DNA of 15,578 nucleotides from an uncultured Clostridia bacterium. GTDB taxonomy: Bacteria; Bacillota; Clostridia; Christensenellales; UBA1242. The position numbers and the translations under genes are program-made. Shown here in pieces: positions 7,569 to 14,782 of this stretch. The stretch is taken from NCBI GenBank assembly GCA_944363385.1, contig CALVUB010000010.1:1-15578 (forward strand), written 5' to 3'. Numbering within the stretch: position 1 is the stretch's first letter; every line of letters begins with the position of its first letter. The notes beneath the pieces were generated by a model, which worked only from the letters and a program-made list of their open reading frames with translations, was not told the origin of the DNA and ran no database searches.

Positions 7569-8390
7569 ATGAGAAAAAATTGGACAGCATTTAAAAGTCT
7601 TCATAAACATAACAAAATTTTTAGAATTGTCAATCTTGTTGTTATGGGCGCGCTCTGCCTTACATGTGTTGCGCTTGCTTTCTATTACGGACTAGTTTAC
7701 GATCCAAACAATCGTATTGTGCCTGCCATCTGTATTGCTCTTCTATCGCTTGTGCCACTTGTGATTGAAGTGATTTTTGGGCGAAGATTTAACAATGTTG
7801 TCTTTCTTGCCATCGAAGTATATCTTATCTTTGCAGGGCTTGTTGGCTCTGTGCTAAATGTTTACTATCTTGTCAGTTGGTATGACATTGTGATTCATAT
7901 CTTGATGGGTTACTTAGTCGCTATGTGTGGAATATTTGTAATTTCAAGACTTGGTAACTATAAAAAAATGAATGTTATTTTGGTTGCCTTTTTCTGCCTT
8001 TGTTTTTCTCTTGCTATTGAAGTTTTTTGGGAAATCTTTGAGTGGGGAGCTGATAATTTATTCAATCAAACTATGCAAGGTGAAAAATTGCCAGGAGTCA
8101 ACCAGCCACTTGTGGGCGACACTATGCTTGACCTTGTTTGTAACACCACTGGCGCATCGGTATTTTTCTTTCATTTTTTGATTGGAAAGTTATCGCGCAA
8201 GAGTTTGGGTATAAATTTTATTGAGAAACAATTGATGAAAGAAGAGTTTGTGTTTGATGAAAAGCACTCTGGCATTGAAAATGTTGAAAAGGCTGAGCAA
8301 AAAGAAGTTGCAAACGACATTTCTCAGATACAAAACATTATCAAAAAACCTGACAAAGTCAAACGCGCTAAGTCGCAAAAGAAGAGTTAA
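7569..8390 (+). CDS. DUF2238/YjdF-like polytopic membrane protein
   Basis: A 273-residue integral membrane protein with about six hydrophobic segments (near 21-43, 52-70, 78-100, 106-126, 136-155 and 190-207). It ends in a long, charged, Lys/Glu-rich cytoplasmic-type tail (about 208-273). Polar residues inside or beside the membrane follow the DUF2238 (YjdF) pattern: YDIVIH with H110 and G114, EVFWEIFEWGAD (151-162), and DTMLDLVCNTTG (184-195). These buried acidic and His residues suggest a metal or proton site, but no function is established. AGGAG (7558-7562) inside the end of valS supports the start, only one base after the valS stop. It is last in the cysS-valS operon, before the terminator at 8406-8437. 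The family call is by motif recognition; the charged tail looks longer than I would expect. Confidence 0.7.
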   Translation: MRKNWTAFKSLHKHNKIFRIVNLVVMGALCLTCVALAFYYGLVYDPNNRIVPAICIALLSLVPLVIEVIFGRRFNNVVFLAIEVYLIFAGLVGSVLNVYYLVSWYDIVIHILMGYLVAMCGIFVISRLGNYKKMNVILVAFFCLCFSLAIEVFWEIFEWGADNLFNQTMQGEKLPGVNQPLVGDTMLDLVCNTTGASVFFFHFLIGKLSRKSLGINFIEKQLMKEEFVFDEKHSGIENVEKAEQKEVANDISQIQNIIKKPDKVKRAKSQKKS

Positions 8391-8405
8391 AGAAAAGAAG
8401 AGATA

Positions 8406-8437
8406 AAAAAGCATTAACGATAAAGTTAATGCTTTTT
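8406..8437. terminator. Bidirectional terminator between convergent operons
   Basis: AAAAAGCATTAAC (8406-8418) pairs perfectly with GTTAATGCTTTTT (8425-8437) around GATAAA: a 13-bp stem flanked by A- and T-runs. It serves the cysS-valS-DUF2238 operon on the plus strand and the MarR-ABC operon on the minus strand, whose last stop codon is at 8441-8443. Confidence 0.92.
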
Positions 8438-8440
8438 ATG

Positions 8441-10549
8441 TTATTCATGTCTGAGCGACTCAACAGGGTCAAGTCTTGCTGCTTTTGAAGCAGGGTAGAG
8501 ACCTGCAAGCACGCTTATCACAACACTTAAGCCAAGCGCTATAACAAAGTAATACCAGTGGAAAGCAAGAGGAGCAAAGCCGAGAAGTGAATTGAAAAGC
8601 AGTATCAACAATCCGCCTACAACAGCTGAGAAGATAACTCCTACAATTCCGCTGAAAAGCCCAATTAAAAAGCTTTCAGTTGTAAAAATTTTCTTTATAT
8701 CTCTCTTTCTTGCACCAATTGATTTGAGAACGCCAATTTCGCGAGTCCTCTCTGAAACGCTCATATACAGCACCACCAAAATCATAATCATTGCAACAAT
8801 CAGCGAAATTCCAGCTATGATTGCAAGGGCAATTGAGAAGGTTGACATCATTTCATTAAACATGCTTGCCATCTGATTTTCCACCGAACCTGTGTAGCCT
8901 TGCATGCCTGATAAGATAAGGTTTATTGTGTCGGTTGTGGCTTCGCTGTCTGTTTGAATGTAGAGTGAAGTTGGACTTAGCGTTCCGCCATTTGTTGTTA
9001 CCATGCTGTCAAAATAGTCATAATCAAGATAGGCAACAAGCATAGTTTCAAACATACTTACATCAACAATGCCCGTGATTTTGCATTTTTGTTCGATGCT
9101 AATTGCATTTGGAAATTGACCATAAGACGCTTTCACAGTCACTATTTGACCGATTGCATCTTCATAATTTTCTAGTCCCATTTCGCTTGCAATTTTTGCT
9201 GATACCATGATTTCGCCAAGCATTTCACCACTTTCTTCATCAAGTTTTGGTTGACCAGCAAGCTCACCAGCAAGCATTTGCTCTTCTGTGTAATATGGAG
9301 GAGTGGTGTAGAGATAGAAGATGTTTGAAGATTTTTCTTCGCCATCAACAGTAAAGTTGATTGATGCAGATTTTGTAACACCAGTTGCTGCAGAAAAACC
9401 ATATTTTATGCCATCTTGTGAAACACGATATTCTATGTTTGGATATTTTTCTTCAAGAGCACTGTTTATATTTTCTATAATTTGTGGGATTTCTTCATCG
9501 GTAAATGGTGTTGGATTTAATAGACTCATTATTTCTCCGCCAAGTCCGCCCATGCCACCTGAAGGGTCGTCTGCCATTTCATCAACTTTATTGACAGTCA
9601 CGATTGTTGGATTTGAATAGGACTTGGCAAGTGAGTCGATGTAGCCAGTAAGTCCAGAGCCAAACGCCAGCATCAAAATCATTGAGATAAGCGAAATTGT
9701 TACGCCGAGAGCCATTAAAAAGTTTTTGGTTCTGCTTGCCCACATGTTATGTAAAGAAAGTCTTATTGAAGAGTAGAGTGATAGGTGGCCTTCTTTTTTA
9801 GGTTTGGCTGAATTTTCTTGAGTGTTTTCTATAAGTTTTTCTGCATGTTTTTCTTTCTTATAGTCTTTTTCAATTTCATCTCTTATTATCTTTCCGTCTG
9901 CAAGTTCTACAACGCGAGAAGAGATGCTTGCAACCTTTTCCGAGTGAGTGACCATGATAACCAATTTTCCGTCATCAGCAATTTCTTTCATAATGTCAAG
10001 AATTTGCAGTGTCGTCATGCTGTCAAGCGAGCCAGTTGGTTCATCTGCCAAAATGATATCAGGGTCGTTTATCAGCGCTCTTGCAATGGCAACTCTTTGT
10101 TTTTGTCCGCCAGAGAGTTGTGTAGGTTTTTTCTTCAGCTGATTTTCAAGTCCAAGTTTTTTTAATATAGCTTTGGCTCGTTCAAGTTTTTCATTTTCTT
10201 TGACATCAGAAAGAGTTAAGGCAATGGTGACGTTATCAAGGATTGAAAGGTGAGGAATAAGATTGAAAGATTGAAAAACAAAGCCGATTTTCTTTTTTCG
10301 ATAATCGTCTAACTGTTTTTCTTTGAATGATTTTAGGTCAATTCCGCCTATCTTTATCTCGCCAGTATAGTCAGAATCGAGACCGCCAATCAAGTTCATA
10401 AGTGTGCTTTTTCCACTTCCGCTTTCACCTATGATTGACACAAGTTCGCCCTTTTCAAAGGAAATATTAATGTCGCTTAGAGCATTAAATTTTGACTTGT
10501 TGCCCAGTTTGTAGTCTTTATAGACATGATTGATTTCAAGTTCGCTCAT
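8441..10549 (-). CDS. MacB-like fused ABC ATPase-permease
   Basis: A 702-residue MacB/FtsX-type (type VII ABC) protein. The N-terminal ATPase has Walker A GESGSGKST (41-49), Q-loop Q93, signature LSGGQ (145-149), Walker B IILADEP (165-171) and H-loop H202. A charged linker (about 225-262) leads to TM1 (about 275-300), a large extracytoplasmic domain (about 300-568) with a Gly/Met-rich patch (328-341), and three C-terminal TM helices (about 570-598, 625-655, 662-684). The conserved cytoplasmic loop RTREIGVLKSIGARKRDI (601-618) and the YPASKAARLDPVESLR end are present. Such proteins dimerise and couple ATP hydrolysis to extracytoplasmic movements, exporting peptides, antibiotics or lipoproteins. 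No membrane-fusion partner or outer-membrane channel is nearby, as expected for a single-membrane cell. A strong GGAGGGA lies in the 17-base gap before its ATG. Last gene of the MarR-ABC operon; substrate unknown. Confidence 0.9.
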   Translation of the reverse strand: MSELEINHVYKDYKLGNKSKFNALSDINISFEKGELVSIIGESGSGKSTLMNLIGGLDSDYTGEIKIGGIDLKSFKEKQLDDYRKKKIGFVFQSFNLIPHLSILDNVTIALTLSDVKENEKLERAKAILKKLGLENQLKKKPTQLSGGQKQRVAIARALINDPDIILADEPTGSLDSMTTLQILDIMKEIADDGKLVIMVTHSEKVASISSRVVELADGKIIRDEIEKDYKKEKHAEKLIENTQENSAKPKKEGHLSLYSSIRLSLHNMWASRTKNFLMALGVTISLISMILMLAFGSGLTGYIDSLAKSYSNPTIVTVNKVDEMADDPSGGMGGLGGEIMSLLNPTPFTDEEIPQIIENINSALEEKYPNIEYRVSQDGIKYGFSAATGVTKSASINFTVDGEEKSSNIFYLYTTPPYYTEEQMLAGELAGQPKLDEESGEMLGEIMVSAKIASEMGLENYEDAIGQIVTVKASYGQFPNAISIEQKCKITGIVDVSMFETMLVAYLDYDYFDSMVTTNGGTLSPTSLYIQTDSEATTDTINLILSGMQGYTGSVENQMASMFNEMMSTFSIALAIIAGISLIVAMIMILVVLYMSVSERTREIGVLKSIGARKRDIKKIFTTESFLIGLFSGIVGVIFSAVVGGLLILLFNSLLGFAPLAFHWYYFVIALGLSVVISVLAGLYPASKAARLDPVESLRHE

Positions 10550-10566
10550 TTTTCCCTCCTTATCTT

Positions 10567-12414
10567 TTAAAAACTCTCACCAGTTTCAAATTGACTTGTA
10601 TAAAGTTCTTTATATGCACCATTTTTCTTAAGAAGCTCATCATGTTTGCCAATTTCAACAATGTTTCCATCTTTCATAACAATGATTTGGTCGGCATTTT
10701 TTATTGTCGACAGACGGTGAGCAATTACAAAACTTGTTCTGCCCTTTGTCAGTCTGTCCATTGCTGTTTGTATCAAGATTTCTGTTCTTGTGTCGACTGA
10801 GCTTGTGGCTTCATCCAAGATAAGCATAGGTGCATTTTGAACCATTGCTCTTGCAATTGTCATAAGTTGTTTTTGTCCTGCAGAGATGCTTGACTCTTCA
10901 CTAAGCACCATGTCGTAACCTTTAGGTTCTGTGCGTATAAAGTGGTCGACATTTGCCATTTGACAGGCTTTTACAACCTCTTCATCTGTTGCGTTTGGAT
11001 TGCCAAAGGCGATGTTATCTTTAATTGTGCCTTCAAACAGCCAAGTATCTTGCAAAACCATGCCAAATAGCGAACGCACATAAGTTCTGTTCATTTGGTC
11101 AGTTGGAATGTCGTCAATCAAGATTTGTCCGCTGTTTATTTCATAAAATCGCATCAAAAGGTTTACGATTGTAGTTTTTCCAGCACCAGTTTGACCAACT
11201 ATAGCAATTTTTTGTCCTGGCAGGGCAGTAAAGTTGAAGTTGTGGATTATCTCTTTTTCTGGAGTGTAGCCAAAAGATACATCTCTAAATTCTACTTTAC
11301 CTTTAATTTTCTTGATTGTCAAGCGTTTTTCGCTTTCATCTGGTTCATCTTTTTCATTTACAAACTCAAAAACGCGCTCGGCAGCAGCAATGGTGGATTG
11401 AAGGGTTGATGAAACTGAAGCAATCTGTTGAATTGGTTGGTTAAACAATTTTGTATATGTCATAAAGGTGATAATTGTTGCAAGAAAAGTTACATCATTT
11501 GATTTCAAGGCGATATAGCCACCCACAAGACATATAAGAACATAGACAAGGTTGCTTGAAAAGACCACTAGCGGATGCACAATGCCAGAGAAAAATTGTG
11601 CTTTTTTTGAAGAAATACGAAGGTTGTTGTTGATTTTGTCAAATTCGTTTTGTGATTTTGCTTCTGCATTAAAGGCTTTTACCACATTGTGAGCAGAAAA
11701 GTTTTCTTCAACATAGCCATCAACATCGGCAAGATATTTTTGTTGTTTTACAAAATATTTTTGATTGTTTTTTACAACCACAAAAATTGTTATAAGCGCG
11801 ATTGGAATTTGAAGCAAAGCCACAAGCGTCAACTGCCAATTTAATGTAAACATAACAATTGGGATGCCTATTATAGTGACTGTGGAGGTGATAAGAGAGG
11901 AGAGCGTTCTTTGCAGAGTATTACCCACAATGTCCACATCGTTAGTCACCCTCGACAAAACATCTCCATAGCTATGTTTGTCAAAGTAGTTGAGTGGAAG
12001 GCGGTTGATTTTCTTTATAATGTCGCTTCTCAGTTTCTTGGAAAGTTGCACAGACACTTTGGACATGCAAAAACCTTGAAAATAGTTTAGAATGGCTGAA
12101 AGAATATAAATGCCAGCTATAATAAGTCCAAATTTGGTGATTTGTGAAAGTTGATAGTTTTGCCCGAAGATAAGCGTCATAAGTTCGTTTAATATTCTTG
12201 GGCCAACAATATTCAAAACGGTTGCCATAATCGCAAAAATAACGGCAACAATCAATAGTGGTTTATATCTGCCAAGGTTTTTAAATAACATTTTGGTTGT
12301 TCCGCGAAAATCTTTTGCTTTGTGAGCTGAGTGGAGCGCCGTTTTTTGTTTGGTTTTCTTTGACTTTTCTTTTGTCACAACCGCTTGATTTAAAGTTGTT
12401 TTTGACTTTTTCAT
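10567..12414 (-). CDS. ABC exporter half-transporter with intact catalytic site (BmrD/LmrD-like)
   Basis: A 615-residue ABC exporter half: six TM helices (about 52-75, 95-115, 172-190, 193-214, 278-302, 308-325), then an ATPase. Motifs: A-loop Y383, Walker A GQTGAGKTT (407-415), Q-loop Q455, Walker B LILDEA with catalytic E535, and H-loop H566. The signature is SISAGQ (509-514), departing from LSGGQ. Paired with the upstream half-transporter it would supply the competent Walker residues to the consensus site and the atypical signature to the degenerate one, as in TM287/288-, BmrCD- and LmrCD-type heterodimers. The first 40 residues are an unusual Lys-rich cytoplasmic tail (11 Lys among residues 1-34). 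The start overlaps the upstream stop as ATGA, with AGGAGG 10 bases before, so expression is coupled and probably one-to-one. Likely multidrug or lipid export; substrate unproven. Confidence 0.93.
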   Translation of the reverse strand: MKKSKTTLNQAVVTKEKSKKTKQKTALHSAHKAKDFRGTTKMLFKNLGRYKPLLIVAVIFAIMATVLNIVGPRILNELMTLIFGQNYQLSQITKFGLIIAGIYILSAILNYFQGFCMSKVSVQLSKKLRSDIIKKINRLPLNYFDKHSYGDVLSRVTNDVDIVGNTLQRTLSSLITSTVTIIGIPIVMFTLNWQLTLVALLQIPIALITIFVVVKNNQKYFVKQQKYLADVDGYVEENFSAHNVVKAFNAEAKSQNEFDKINNNLRISSKKAQFFSGIVHPLVVFSSNLVYVLICLVGGYIALKSNDVTFLATIITFMTYTKLFNQPIQQIASVSSTLQSTIAAAERVFEFVNEKDEPDESEKRLTIKKIKGKVEFRDVSFGYTPEKEIIHNFNFTALPGQKIAIVGQTGAGKTTIVNLLMRFYEINSGQILIDDIPTDQMNRTYVRSLFGMVLQDTWLFEGTIKDNIAFGNPNATDEEVVKACQMANVDHFIRTEPKGYDMVLSEESSISAGQKQLMTIARAMVQNAPMLILDEATSSVDTRTEILIQTAMDRLTKGRTSFVIAHRLSTIKNADQIIVMKDGNIVEIGKHDELLKKNGAYKELYTSQFETGESF

Positions 12415-14162
12415 TTTTCAAGTTCCTCCTCAGAAAGTTGTGAAAGTGCAATCTCACGATAAACCTTGCATTTTTTAAGCAGTTGTTTATGAGTTCCTTT
12501 GCCCACCATTTTGCCCTGGTCAAGCACGATGATTTGGTCGGCATTCATGATAGTTCCAATCCTTTGAGCAACAATCACTTTGGTTGTGTTTTTATATTCC
12601 TCATTCAGCTTTTGTCTTACAGTTTTGTCAGTTTTATAGTCAAGCGCTGAAAAACTGTCATCAAAAATCAAAATATCAGGGTCTTTGATAAGCGCTCTTG
12701 CAATAGACAGACGCTGTTTTTGCCCTCCTGAAACATTTTTGCCACCTTGCGACACATGATAGTCAAGCCCGTTTGGCAATTCATAAACAAAACCCGCTTC
12801 TGATATGTCAAGCACCTTGGCTATTTCTTCACTAGTTGCGTCTTCTTTACCATATTTAAGGTTAGATTTGACCGTTCCGCTAAACAGCACACCTTTTTGT
12901 GGCACATAACCAATGATATCATGAAGCTGTTGTTGAGTGTAGTCTTTAACATTTTGACCGTTGACTAAAATTTCGCCGTCAGAGCAGTCATAAAAGCGTG
13001 GTATAAGATTGATAAGAGTGCTTTTTCCACTTCCAGTCGAACCAATAAATGCCACAGTTTGACCTGGCTTTACAGAAAAAGAAATGTTTTCAAGCACATC
13101 AGCATCGGCATCAGGATAGCGGAATGAAACATCTTTAAATTCAATTGTGCCTTTGCTTGGGTTTTCATTTGTAAGGTTTCCGTCTTGCAAGCTGGTTTTT
13201 GTGTCAAGCACCTCGTTGATACGCTTTGCGCAGACAATGCCTCTAGGCACAAGCATAAACAAGATTGAAAGAGAAGTAAACGACATGATGATAAACATTG
13301 AATATTGAGTAAAGGCGCTCATTACAAGCAAAAGTTGAGGATTTTCTCCTGCAAGCAGACCGATAATCCAAACAATTGCAAGTGTTGTGCCTTGCATGAT
13401 GGTTGAAAGGGCAGGCTCAATAATCATCAACACTTTGTCAACATAAAATTCAAGTTTTGCAAATCGAGAGTTGACTCTTTCAAATTTTTCTTCCTGTTCT
13501 TTTTCAGCGCCAACTGCACGAATAACTTTAAGCCCTGTAAGATTTTCACGAGTGACCATGTTGAGTTTGTCGGTTCCTGCTTGAATTTTTTTAAACTTTG
13601 GCAAAACCAAAATGGTGATTAATAGCACCACAAAGATGATTGCAAGCACAGAAACAATATTGACCCAAGATAATGTTCCAGCGCCATAGTCGCGTGAAAG
13701 GTCAACGATTTTTATAATCGCAAAAATTGCCGTCATTGGAGCGGTAAGTCCAAGCGTTATTGTGGAGGTGTAAACCTGTTGAAGCTGAGTGATATCGTTT
13801 GTAGAGCGGGTTATAAGCGATGGCACTGAGAACTTATTGATTTCAGTTGCAGAAAAATCATTGACGCGGGCAAAAATTTTGCTTCTTATTCTTGCAAGAA
13901 GTGAAGAAACAATTATTGAAGCAAGATATTGAGCCACGATTGCACAAACAACCACGCCTACCACAAACAAAAGCATTTGCACGCAAGTCCAAACAATATC
14001 GTTCCAATAAGGCGAAATGTCAGGTATAGACAAATACTCGCTTATCTTTAAGGTATACTCAGGAATAGTGATGTTGCACCAAACTTGAACAGCCAAAAAA
14101 GCGAGGGTAACAACAAGCAGTATCCATTCTTTTGTCTTTAAATATTTTAAAAGTTTAAACAT
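12411..14162 (-). CDS. ABC exporter half-transporter with degenerate catalytic site (BmrC/LmrC-like)
   Basis: A 583-residue ABC exporter half: six TM helices (about 12-34, 55-85, 138-155, 168-188, 245-272, 278-305) and a C-terminal ATPase. Walker A GSTGSGKST (374-382), Q-loop Q422 and signature VSGGQ (477-481) are intact. The Walker B region reads ILIFDDSFSALD: Asp502 replaces the catalytic Glu, and the H-loop residue is Gln533 (VAQRIGT). These two changes mark the non-hydrolytic site of heterodimeric exporters such as TM287, BmrC and LmrC. The partner is the next gene. The start overlaps the MarR stop by 8 bases with GGAG (14170-14173) 7 bases before the ATG, so it is coupled to its regulator. 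The degenerate residues are part of normal asymmetric function, not signs of decay. Confidence 0.94.
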   Translation of the reverse strand: MFKLLKYLKTKEWILLVVTLAFLAVQVWCNITIPEYTLKISEYLSIPDISPYWNDIVWTCVQMLLFVVGVVVCAIVAQYLASIIVSSLLARIRSKIFARVNDFSATEINKFSVPSLITRSTNDITQLQQVYTSTITLGLTAPMTAIFAIIKIVDLSRDYGAGTLSWVNIVSVLAIIFVVLLITILVLPKFKKIQAGTDKLNMVTRENLTGLKVIRAVGAEKEQEEKFERVNSRFAKLEFYVDKVLMIIEPALSTIMQGTTLAIVWIIGLLAGENPQLLLVMSAFTQYSMFIIMSFTSLSILFMLVPRGIVCAKRINEVLDTKTSLQDGNLTNENPSKGTIEFKDVSFRYPDADADVLENISFSVKPGQTVAFIGSTGSGKSTLINLIPRFYDCSDGEILVNGQNVKDYTQQQLHDIIGYVPQKGVLFSGTVKSNLKYGKEDATSEEIAKVLDISEAGFVYELPNGLDYHVSQGGKNVSGGQKQRLSIARALIKDPDILIFDDSFSALDYKTDKTVRQKLNEEYKNTTKVIVAQRIGTIMNADQIIVLDQGKMVGKGTHKQLLKKCKVYREIALSQLSEEELEK

Positions 14163-14589
14163 TTTTTTTCTCCATATTATTTACAATTCTTTGTGCTTTA
14201 TTTGAAATTTTTTCTAAAACAGTTTTAATAATTTCAAGGTCTTGTTTGTCAACTTCTTCAAGCAGAAGTTGATGCCAAGCGGAAGAATGTTTTTCAAATT
14301 CTTTTGCAACAATCTCTCCTTTGTCAGTCAAATTTACCAAATCTTGACAGTTTTGCATAAGTTTTTTGTCAATAAGTTCTTTAACCATGCGGTGAGTGTA
14401 ACTTTTGTCGCATTCTGCGATTTTTGAAAGCGCAGATTGTTTGAGAGCGCCTTCTTTAAAAAGGATGTGCAAAAACTGAGCTTGCCCAGCTGTCACTTCA
14501 AACAATTTAAGTTTGTAGTTCATATAACTTTCAAAGGATTTCTTAAGCAAAAAAATTTCACTTTTGAGCGGAAAACAAGTTTTTTTCAT
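14155..14589 (-). CDS. MarR-family regulator of the ABC exporter operon
   Basis: A 144-residue MarR-type winged helix-turn-helix protein, usual length. The helix-turn-helix covers about residues 50-78 (LSKIAECDKS, then recognition helix YTHRMVKELIDKKL). The wing ends in VNLTDKG (85-91) and is short, lacking the usual DxR motif. N- and C-terminal helices (about 8-30 and 100-140) would form the dimer interface. Cysteines at 5, 60 and 81, one beside the recognition helix and one in the wing, could be redox-sensitive, but this is speculation. GAGGA (14596-14600) is 6 bases before the ATG. First gene of the operon, followed by two ABC halves and a MacB-like protein. The palindrome over its -35 suggests it represses itself and the exporters until a drug or other ligand binds. 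Confidence 0.88.
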   Translation of the reverse strand: MKKTCFPLKSEIFLLKKSFESYMNYKLKLFEVTAGQAQFLHILFKEGALKQSALSKIAECDKSYTHRMVKELIDKKLMQNCQDLVNLTDKGEIVAKEFEKHSSAWHQLLLEEVDKQDLEIIKTVLEKISNKAQRIVNNMEKKNV

Positions 14590-14608
14590 GATTTTTCCTC
14601 ACAGTTTA

Positions 14609-14637
14609 AGTATATTCGCCCTTGGTTGACAAGTCAA
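14609..14637 (-). promoter_or_regulatory. Strong sigma-A-like promoter of the MarR-ABC operon
   Basis: Read on the minus strand: TTGACT (14632-14637), a 17-base spacer and TATACT (14609-14614), close to consensus. The expected start near 14602 gives a leader of about 13 bases with GAGGA as ribosome binding site. Confidence 0.82.
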
Positions 14638-14638
14638 C
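14625..14638. promoter_or_regulatory. Candidate MarR operator (GTTGAC-AA-GTCAAC)
   Basis: A 14-bp inverted repeat with perfect 6-base arms and a 2-base centre. It covers the -35 box of the operon promoter, a position where bound MarR dimers block RNA polymerase. No second copy was seen in the window. Confidence 0.65.
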
Positions 14639-14675
14639 AGTTTTTATAATCTTTTTCAAAATTTTTTCAAATCGT

Positions 14676-14704
14676 TTGCATAGAGGCTTGATTTGTGATA
14701 TATT
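14676..14704 (+). promoter_or_regulatory. Extended -10 promoter of the solenoid-protein gene
   Basis: TTGCAT (14676-14681), a 17-base spacer and TATATT (14699-14704), with an extended TGA (14696-14698) directly before the -10 box. The predicted start near 14711 gives a leader of about 72 bases. It is divergent from the MarR-ABC promoter. Confidence 0.75.
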
Positions 14705-14714
14705 AATATTGTAA

Positions 14715-14736
14715 AAAACAAAGATAACCTTGTTTT
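14715..14736 (+). other. Weak hairpin at the 5' end of the solenoid-gene mRNA
   Basis: AAAACAA (14715-14721) pairs with TTGTTTT (14730-14736) around an 8-base loop, starting about 4 bases from the predicted transcript start. It may stabilise the mRNA. With only one G-C pair it could be chance. Confidence 0.3.
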
Positions 14737-14772
14737 ATGCTGGTTTTCTTAAATTTTTGGCAATACATTTTT

Positions 14773-14777
14773 GGAGG
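14773..14777 (+). promoter_or_regulatory. Ribosome binding site fixing the solenoid-protein start
   Basis: GGAGG, a perfect Shine-Dalgarno core, lies 5 bases before the ATG at 14783 and decides the start of the open-ended reading frame there. Confidence 0.85.
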
Positions 14778-14782
14778 TTTTT

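Noticed and set aside
7565..7571. Possible UGA-as-tryptophan code (Mycoplasma-like)
   Set aside because: TGA ends valS, comF and the first ABC half at family-typical lengths, and tryptophans are encoded by TGG, so the standard code applies.
12900..13000. Loss of catalytic Glu and His in an ABC protein as a sign of a decaying pseudogene
   Set aside because: The frame and all other motifs are intact, and exactly these changes define the degenerate half of functional heterodimeric exporters.
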